Origin: Deltaproteobacteria bacterium
GTDB lineage: Bacteria > Myxococcota_A > Polyangia > Polyangiales > JADJMO01
Assembly: GCA_022843175.1 (NCBI GenBank)
Contig: JALHOE010000005.1
Span: 41,885 to 105,884, forward strand
Direction: 5' to 3'
DNA: 64,000 bases
A program made the position numbers and the translations under genes. Position 1 is the first letter of the stretch. Each line of letters begins with the position of its first letter. The notes beneath the pieces were generated by a model, which saw only the letters and a list, made by a program, of their open reading frames with translations, was not told where the DNA came from and made no database searches. Shown here in pieces: positions 19,801-29,500 of the stretch.

Positions 19801-20436
19801 ATGCGTGGCACCGCCGCCGCCCTCGCTGCCGCGTCGGCACTCCTCATCGTCCCGGCGTGCGCCACCACCAAGCCGGTGTCGCTCCGCGAGGGGCCTCGCG
19901 AGTACGTCGGCGCGGACTACGACGCGATCCTCAAGCGGTGGACCCGCGGCGATCGCCTGTACTCGTTCCAGGGCGTCGACGACGTGCTCTCGGTCAACGC
20001 GACGTTCGAGGCGTGGGACTTCCGCTGGGCCTACGTCATCCGCTATGCCGAGGACTACCGCCTCACCATCGAGCAGCGCCGCGACCTGCTGGTGAACGCC
20101 CTCACCGATTCCCGCAAATACCACCAGTTCTACATCGCGCTCTACGGCGCCCGGTGGCGCGAGGGCGACCTCAACGCCGAGAAGCCGGCCTGGGTCGTGC
20201 GCCTGGCGGATGACAAGGGTCACGTGACCGCCCCCGAGCAGATCCTGGAGCTCAAAAAGCCCGGCGTTCTCGAGCGGACCTACTTCCCCTACACCACATC
20301 CTTCCGGCACGTGTTCCGGATTCGGTTCCCGGCCACCAGCGGCGGGGCGCCCTCCATCGCTCCGGACGCCGGGGTGGCCGCCCTCCGCTTCTCGGGCCCC
20401 CTCGGCAACCTCGAGCTCGACTGGGTCCTCCGCTGA
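19801..20436 (+). CDS. Lipoprotein, function unknown
   Basis: 211-residue precursor with a signal ending in LLIVPAC, a good lipobox. The mature part (REYVGADYDAILKRWTRGD, FEAWDFRWAYVIRYAEDYRL, KYHQFYIALYGARWREGDL) is rich in aromatics and alternates helical and strand-like segments; no catalytic motif was recognised. It follows ruvC by 21 nt and may share its transcript. Its codon usage matches the surrounding genes. Confidence 0.7.
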   Translation: MRGTAAALAAASALLIVPACATTKPVSLREGPREYVGADYDAILKRWTRGDRLYSFQGVDDVLSVNATFEAWDFRWAYVIRYAEDYRLTIEQRRDLLVNALTDSRKYHQFYIALYGARWREGDLNAEKPAWVVRLADDKGHVTAPEQILELKKPGVLERTYFPYTTSFRHVFRIRFPATSGGAPSIAPDAGVAALRFSGPLGNLELDWVLR

Positions 20437-20587
20437 ATCAGCCGATTCGTCGCTCCGAGCAGGCGGCGCTGAGTTCGCGCTCCCAAAGACCGCTGCACGG
20501 TGTACCCTGCGGACCCCCGCGGTGCGCTTTTCCGCGTGAGTTCGTGCTGTCGCAGTGCCGTCCCCAGGGAGATCACTGGAGCGATTG

Positions 20588-23500
20588 ATGAGCGAGCAGA
20601 CCATCCGGCGTGCACTCGGCAAATTGCAGGACGATCCCGAGCACGAGCCGGCCTGGGCGGAGCTGCAGGATGCCGTGTTGGATCCGGCGGCAGCGGGGAT
20701 GGATAACGAGTCGCTCCAGGCTCTGCTCGAGTCGGCGCGCGAGGAGCACGCCGGCCGGCACGAGTTCGAGGCCGTGGCGAGGATGCTCGAGCTCGAGATC
20801 CTGTTGCTCGAGGGCAATGCCCGGGAGGTCGCCCTCCAGTACGAGCTGGTGCGCGTCCTCAACGAGGTCCTCGACGACACCAAGCGGGCTATCCCCGCGC
20901 TCGAGCGCCTGGCCAAGCTCCGCCCCGACGACAGCCGGGTCCAGAAGAAGATCGCCGCGATCCACGAGGAGCGCGCCCGCTGGCCCGAGCTCCTCAAAGA
21001 GATGATGGAGGCGGCCGACCGCCTCGAGGGCAACCCGCAGGCGCAGGCCGGGATCCTCTACACCGCGGCGCAGACGGCGTACCGCTACGGCCTCGAGGGC
21101 TCGCCCGACGAGGTCGTCGCGACGCGCGGCGTGATCGTCGAACGCCTCGAAGAGGCGCTGGAGCTCGCGCCCGACCGTCGCGAGACGGCGCTGCTCCTCG
21201 AGCGGCTCTACCGCGAGCAGCAGGAGTGGGAGAAGGCCGCGCGCGTCCTCGAGAAGATCGCGCTCGAGTCGCCGGAGCGAGAGACCAGGCTCGCCGCGTA
21301 CATCCGCCTCGCCCGCATCGCGATCCGCAAGCTCAAAGACGAAGCGCGCGGCGCCCGCGCCTACGAGCGCGTGCTCGAGCTCCAGCCCGGTCAGGACGAG
21401 GCGATGTCGTTCCTCGTCGACCACTTCAGCAAGCACGAGCAGTGGGACTTCCTCGTCGCCGTCTACGAGGACGCGCTCAAGGCGCGCCTCCGCGCGGGCA
21501 AAGAGCAGGAGATCAATTTCCAGATCGCCATGATCAACTGGCGAATGCGGAACAAGCCCGAGGCGGCCGAGCCGTACTTCGAGAAGATCCGCCGCACCGA
21601 GCCGGCGCACCCCGCGATGCTCACGTTCTTCCGGGAGTTCCTCCCCGGCCGCAACGAGCAGGCCCGCCTCGTGCAAATCCTCACCGAGGCCCAGCGCGCG
21701 ATGCCCGAGCAGGACCGCCCGTCGGTCGCGACCGAGCTCGCCAAGCTCTCCGAGGAGACGCAGGGCGCCGGCAAGGCGATCGAGCACTGGCGCTCGGTCC
21801 TCCGCAACGACCCGCACAACGAAGAGGCGCGCGACTCGCTGAAGCGCCTCTACTACCGCACCGAGGCGTGGCCGGCGATCATCGATCTCCTCCGCCACCA
21901 GCTCGATCGCCTCCCGGCGACCGACTCCGCGCGCGTCGGGCTCCTCCGCGAGATCGTCGGCCTCCACCGCGACAAGACCAAGCAGGACACGGCGCTCGTG
22001 CCGATCCTCAACCAGCTCGTCCACCTCGACCCGAACGACGTCGAGGCGGTCCGCGAGCAGGTGCGAATCTACGAGTCGCTCAACCGCCCGCGCGATCTCG
22101 TCACCGCGCAGACGCGCCTCGCCGAGCTCGAGCCCAACTCCGCGAGCCGCGCCGAGCTGTGGCGCGCCGTCGCGCGGCAGTGGCTCGAGAAGTTCTCCAA
22201 CATCCAGAACGCGATCGAGGCCTACGAGAAGGTCCTCGAGAACATCGACGGCGACGAAGAGGCGACCGCCAAGCTCCGCGAGCTGTACGGCAAGCGCCGC
22301 AACTTCAAGCAGCTCTACGATCTGCTCTCCAAGATGCGCGCGCGCGCCGTCGGCGACGAGCGCCGCGAGCTCGGCCTCGAGATGGCCAAGCTCGCGTCGG
22401 AGCGGCTCGAGAAGGGCAGCGGCGCGATCGCGCTGTACTGGAACCTCCTCGAGGAGGACCCGCGCGCGCAGGGCGTGCTCGACGCGCTCGAGAAGCAGGC
22501 CGAGCGAGACAAGGATTTCGCCGCGCTGGCGCGCGTCTACACGTTCCGCGTCGAGCAGACGACGGACGTCGAGGCGAAGGTCAAGCTGCTCGAGAAGCTC
22601 GGCGCGCTCTACGAGTCGCGCCTCAAGGACCCGCAGAAGACGATCGACACCTGGCGTCAGGTGCTCGAGCTCCGGCCGGGGTACCCGAAGGCGATCCGCA
22701 TCCTCCGCGAGGAGTACCTCGCGGCCGGAGACTTCGACGGCCTCACCGCGATCTACTCGTCCCAGGACGACTGGGAGGGGCTCGCCGACGCGCTCACCAC
22801 CGCCGCCGACAAGGCCGAGGATCCGGCGCTGCGCGTCGCGCTCTCGTGGCGCACGGCCAAGGTGTTCGTCGACCACATCAAGCGGCCCGATCGGGCGGCG
22901 CGGGCCTACGACCGCATCCTCTCTGCGGGCGTCGGCGGCGAGGACGAGATCAACGCCGCGCGCGCGCTCGCCCCGCTCCTCGAGCACGAGTCCGCCTGGG
23001 CGCGCCTGCCCGCCGTCTACGAGGTGCTCCTCAAGGGCGCCGACGACGACGCCGAGCGCGTTCGCATCCTCAATCGTCTCCGAGAGCTCTCGGCGGGCCC
23101 GCTCGCCGATCGCCCGGGCGCCTTCCGCTTCGCCCGCGAGGTCTACACCCTCGCCCCGACCGAGCAGGCACGCATCGATCTCGAGAGCGCCGCGCGCGCG
23201 TCGTCTGCGTTCGAGGGCTACGTCGAGGCGCTCCGCGAGCGCCTGTCGCGCCTCTCCAACGCCAAGAAGCTCGAGAAGGTCGAAGAGCGCCGTCGTCTCC
23301 AGCGCGAGATCGCGCGCGTGCTCGGCGTCGAGCTCGGCCGGATCGACGACGCGATCGCGCAGCTGCGCGCCGTCGTCGACAAGGACGCAGAGGACACCGA
23401 AGCGGTCCAGGCCCTCGACCGTCTCCTCCGCGAGAACCGCCGCGGCGACGATCTGCGCGCGCTCTACGAGCTCCGCCTCGAGCGTGCGAGCGCGCGCGAC

Positions 23501-26500
23501 GAGCGCGTCGCGTTGCTCGTCGAATGGGCTCAGCTCGAAGAGGACGTCTTCTCCGATTCGACCCGCGCCCTCGTGCTCTATCGCCGTGCGCTCGAGCTCG
23601 CCCCGGACGACCGCGGCGCGCTGCGCTCGGTGGCGCGTCTCGAGCTCGCCGCCGGCAATGCCGGCGGGGCGGTCACCGTCCTCGAGAAGGAGCGCGATCT
23701 CGCTGTCGGAACCGAGCGCGCCGAGCGCGAGGTCGACCTCGCCCGACTCTACCTCGATCGCCTGGAGCGCCCGGCCGATGCCCTCGAGGCCGCGGTCCGC
23801 GCGCTCTCGATCAACGGTCACCATCCCGGCGCCATCGACGTGCTCGAGCAGATCCAGCGCGATCCGGCGCACGCCCGCACCGCCGCGCGCCACCTCGAGC
23901 GCGAGTACGAGGCGACCAACGCCCACGACAAGCAGGCCGCCGCGCTCGAGCTCCTCATCGAGGGCGAGACCGACGCCGCGGAGCGAAAGCTGCTCCTCGC
24001 GCGCCTCGCCGCGGTCCACCGCGAGCAGCGCGGCGACGCCGCGTCCGCGTTCAAGGTCGTCCTCCGCGCGGTCAGCGAGTCGCCCGAGGACCTCGAGCTG
24101 TGGGACCGCGTCAGCGATCTCGGCTCGATCATCGGAGACCCGCGCCGCGTCGCCGACGCCTACGAGGGCGTCCTCACGAGCAGCAAGAAGCTCGACCCGC
24201 ACATCGAGCGCGAGCTGTGCGAGCGCGCCAGCATCCTCCTCGAGGACAAGCTGTCCGAGCCCGACGCGGCCATCCCCTACCTCGTCCGGATCCTCGAGGC
24301 CGATCCGGCCGACGCGCACGCGTTCAACCGCACCAAGCAGATCCTCACCGCCCGCGAGCGGTGGGACGACCTGCAGAAGATGTACGACCGGGCGGTCGAG
24401 GCTGCGCAGGATCCGATCCGTCGCGTCGACCTCCTCTCCGAGATGGCGCTGGTCTTCGAGGACATCCTCGACGATCCGGCCCGCGCCGCCGCCGCCTACG
24501 AGCGCATCCTCCCGATCGATCCCGAGAACGAGACCGCCCACCGCGCGCTCGACAAGCTCTACGGCCGAAGCCAGCGCTACGCAGACCTCGCCAAGCTCCT
24601 CACCGCGCGCCTCGAGCGCGTCGACGACGAGCAGCGCGCGATCCTCGAGGACCGCCTCGCGCGGCTCTACCTCGAGCGCCTCGATCGCCCGGCCGACGCC
24701 CTGGTCCACGCCAACGCGCTCCTCGATCGCGACATCGACCACTCCGACGCGCGCGCCGTGGTGCGCGCGGTCCTCGAGCGAGGGCCCGGCGACACCGACG
24801 AATCCCGGCAGATCCGGGTCCGCGCCGCCGAGATCCTCGAGCGCGTCTACCTCGTGCGCGACGAAGCGCGCGAGCTCGACGAGGTGACGGCGATCCGCCT
24901 CGCCGAGAGCAAGGACCTCACCCGCGAGGACCGGCTCGAGCTGCTCCGCCGCGTGTCGCGCCTGCGCGACGAGCGGCTCGCCAACGACGCGGGCGCCCTC
25001 GAGGCGCTGTCGCAGCTCGTCCCCCTCGATCCGGCCGACGCCGAGGCGCGTCGCCACCTCATGTCGGTCGGCCGTCGCGCCGGCGAGCACGCCCGCGTCG
25101 CCGAGATCCTCGGCAAGGCGGCCGACGCCGCCGAGTACGCCGAGCTCAAGGCGGACATCCTCATCGAGCAAGCGTCCGTCTACGAGAACCTCCTCGCCGA
25201 CGATGCGCGCGCCGAGGCCGTCTATCGCCGTATCCTCGGGCTCGACGAGGGCTCGCGCGCCGAGCCGCAGCGCGGCCCCGCGCTCAAGGCGCTCGAGCGC
25301 ATCTACGACACCCGCGGCGAGTACGACAAACTCGCCGAGATCCTCGCGCTCGAGGTCGAGGACGAGCGCGATCCGGTCGCCCAGCGTGCGCTGCTCGGTC
25401 GCCTCGGCGCGCTCCGCGAGGGCCCGCTCGCCGATCGCGAGGGAGCCATCGTCGCCTGGAAGCGTCGCCGCGACTCCGACGAAGCAGACCTCGAGGCGCT
25501 CGAGGCGCTCGATCGCCTCTACACCGCCACGGGCAAGCACCGCGAGCTCGTCGACGTCCTCCGCGCGCGAGAGCGCCTGACCGACGACGCCGAGCAGCGA
25601 CGCACGATGCTCCGCCGCTCGGCCGAGACGCTCGCGACCGATCTCAACGACATCGACGGCGCGATCATCGCCTACCGAACGCTGCTCGACGACTTCGGTC
25701 CCGAGCGGAGCGTGCTCGCCGCGCTCGCCGGCCTCTACGAGAAATCGGGCGCGCATCGCGAGCTCGAGGAGTCGCTCGAGAAGCAGCTCGACCTCGCGAC
25801 CGACACGCACGACCGCGTCTCGCTCCTCGCGATGATGGGCAACCTTCGCATCGAGAAGCTCGACACGCTGGCCGGGGGCCTCGAGGCCTACCGCGACGCG
25901 CTCACCATCGATCCGTCGCACGCGCAGACGCGCGCGGCGCTCGAGAAGCTCCTCGAGAACGAGTCCGCCCGCGCCGAAGCCGCCGCGCTGCTCCGTCCCC
26001 TCTACGAGACCGAGAACGCCAACGACAAGCTGCTCGCGGTCCTCGAGATCCAAGCGAAGGCCGCCGAACCCCACGAGCGCCTCGATGTGCTCGCCACCGC
26101 GGTCGACGTCGCCGAGCGCGGCCTCAACAACCCCAAGCGCGCCTTCGGCCTCGCCGCGCGCGGCCTCGAGGAGGCCGCGTCGACCGACGACGTCCGCGCG
26201 TGGCTCGAACGAGTCGAGCGGCTCGCCGCCGCCACCGGCGACTTCGACGACCTCGTCGAGCTCCTCCGCAAGGTCGAGCCCGAGATCGTCGACGGCGACG
26301 CGCGCCTCGAGGTCACGATCCGCATCGCCGATCTCGCCCGCGAGCACCTCGGCGCCAACGACGTCGCCCGCACGTATTACGTCAAGGCGCTCGACCTCCG
26401 CGGCGACGACAACCGCGCGCTCGTTGCGCTCGAGAAGATCTACGAGACCGACAAGGAGTGGACTCCGCTCCTCGACATCGTGCGTCGCCGCGTCGAGGGC

Positions 26501-29500
26501 GAGCTCGAGCCCGAGAAGAAGACCGAGCTCCTGTTCAAGCAGGCTCGCATCAGCGAGGAGCACCTCAAGGACCCGCGGGGCGCGATCGAAGCGCTCGAGG
26601 AGATCGCCGACGGCGGCAGCCCGCCGTTCAAGGCGCTCGTCAACCTGGAGCGGCTCTACGGAGAGGTCGAGCGCTGGGACGACGTGCGCTCGCTCCTCGA
26701 GCGTCAGCTCGGCAGCGCGCCCGACTCCCCGCCGTCCGGCGGCGGAGAGTGGCGCAGCGACGTCGAGCTCCACCATCGCATCGGCGTCGTCGCCAAGAAG
26801 CACCTCAACGACGTCGACCGCGCCCTCGAGGAGTTCCGCACCGCGCTCACGCTCGACAGCGGCTACCAGGCCACGATCGACGAGCTCGAGTCGATGCTGA
26901 AGGATCCCGAGCTCCGCGCGCGCGCGGCCGAGATCCTCGAGCCGGTCTATCTCGCCCGCGTCGACTGGCGAAAGGTCATGCACACCCTCGAGGTCCGCCT
27001 GCTCGACGCGCAGGACCCAGAGGAGCGCCGCACGCTGCTCACGCGCATCGCCGGCATGCACGAGGACGAGGCGCGCGATCTCTCCAAGGCGCTCGAGACC
27101 TACTCGCGCATCCTCGCCGACGACCCGACCAACGAGGACACCTGGCGCGAGCTCGAGCGCATCGCGCGGAGCGGCAACCTCAAGAAGGAGCTCCTCGCGA
27201 TCTACGAGGCCGAGCTCGCCAAGGTCGAGAACGACGAGACCACCGCGGCGCGCCTGGCGTTCCGCGCGGGCGAGCTCGCCGAGCAGCTCGGCGACGCCGA
27301 GCGCGCGCTCACGCTCTATCGGCGCGCCCACGCCGTCGAGCCGTCCGGCCGCAACACGTTCGACGCGATCGACCGCCTGCTCGAGCCGCTCGGCCGCGCC
27401 GACGAGCGCATCGCGCTCTATCGCGAGGCGCTCGACCATCGCTACGAGGACAGCGAGCGCGTCGCGCTCCTCCGTAAGGTCGGCGAGCTCCACCGCGACG
27501 TCCGCAAGGACAACGACGCGGCCATCGAGGCGCTCCGCGAGCTCCTCGAGATCGACGACCGGGACGCCGCCGCGCTCGACGCGCTCGAGACCCTCTACAC
27601 CCAGACCGAGCGCTATCGCGATCTCGCAGACCTCCTCGAGCGCCGCGCCGACGGCGAGGACTCGCCCGAGAAGTCTGCTCCGTTCCGTCTCCGCCTCGGG
27701 CGCGTGCTCGACGAGCGGCTCGGCGATGCGGGCGGTGCGGTCGACAAATACGAGCAGATCGTCCAGGCGCTCCCGAGCCACCGCGAGGCCGTCGAGGCGC
27801 TCGAGAAGATGCTCGACCGCGCCGACCTCAAGGCGCGCGTCGCCGAGATCCTCCGTCCGATCTACGAGGGCGCCGACGACTGGCGCAGGCTCATCGATCT
27901 CGGCGAGGAGCGCCTCGAGCTCGCCGAGGATCCCGCCGAGAAGAGCGGCATCCTCCGCGAGACCGCCCGCCTGTGGGAGGACCGCGGCAACGACAAGCGC
28001 AAGGCGTTCGACTCGATCCGTCGCGCGTGGGCGCTCGACCCGGAGGACGGCTCGCTCCGCGGCGAGATCGACCGCCTCGGCGAGTCGCTCGGCGATTGGG
28101 ACGGCGTTGTCGAGGCCTACGAGCAAGCGACGGCCAAGGTCGACGACGTGAGCAAGCCCGACCTGCTCCGTGGGTTGGCCGAGCTCCACGACCGCCGGCG
28201 CGACGACCCGCGTCGCGCCCTCGACATGCTCGACCGCCTCCACGCGCTCGACCCGGACGATCTCAGCGTCCTCGACCGCCTCGACAAGTTCGCGACCCTG
28301 CTCGGCGATTGGCCGGTGCTCGATCGCGTGCTCGCCAAGAAGGCCGACACCGCGGGCGATCCCGCCGAGCAAGCGGCCGACTTCCGCCGCCTCGGCGCGC
28401 TCCGTCGCGACATGCTCGAAGACGCCGTCCGCGCCATCGAGGCGTTCGAGCGAGCGCTGGACGTCGAGGCCGAGAGCCCCGACACCCTCGACGCGCTCAT
28501 CGCGCTCTACGAGGGACGCGAGGAGCCCGATCCGTCCGAGAAGCTCGTCGACCTCTACCAGCGCCGCGTCGACGTCGCTCCCGGCGACAACGACGGCGAC
28601 GCGCTCCGCTACGAGCTCCTCATGCGGCGCGCGCGCCGCGCCGAGACGGGCACCAAGGACTCGCGCGAGGCCATCGCGTCGCTCCAGGCGGCGCTCTCGG
28701 TCCGCGCTGGCGATCCGGACGCGGCCAAGGCGCTCGAGCGGCTCTACGAGCAAGAGAAGATGTGGCCCGAGCTCATGGAGGCGATGCGCCTCCGCGCCGC
28801 GGTCGTCGAGGATCCCAAGGAGCGGATCGCGCTCCGCAAGCGCATCGCCGACCTCCAGGCGAGGGAGCTCGAAGATCCCGCCGGAGCGCTCGAGATCTAT
28901 CGCCAGGTGCTCGACGAGTCGCCGGGCGACGAGGGAGCGATCGCGAGCGTCCGCGCGCTCGGCGAGAAGGACGAGGAGCTGCGCCTCACCGTCGCCGAGA
29001 TCCTCGAGCCGGTGCTGCGCTCGGCCGAGCGTCACGACGATCTCGTCGCGATCCTCGAGCTCCGCCTCGCCGCCCAGTCCGACGCCTTCGACCGCAGCAA
29101 GACGCTGCAGTCGATCGCTCGGGTCCACGAAGAGGGCCGCAAGAAGCCGGTCGACGCGCGCGACGCGCTCCTCCGCGCCTTCGAGGAGACGCCCGACGAC
29201 AAGGTGGTGCGCGAGGAGATCGAGCGCGTCGCCGCGCTCGAGGCCGACGACGAGGGCTTCCGCGCCTTCGCCGAGGCGCTCGAGACGCGCGCTGGCTCTG
29301 CCTACGACGCCGAGCTCGTTCGCGAGCTCCTCGTCACGCTGGCTCGGATCTCCGAGGAGCGCCTGAAGAACGACGGGCGCGCGGCCAAGGCCATCGCCAA
29401 GGCGACCGAGCAGGTGGGCGACGTGCCCGAGCTCCTCGAAACGCTCGATCGCCTCTACGGGCGCCTCGGTCAGCACGAGGACCTCGGCGACATCCTCAAC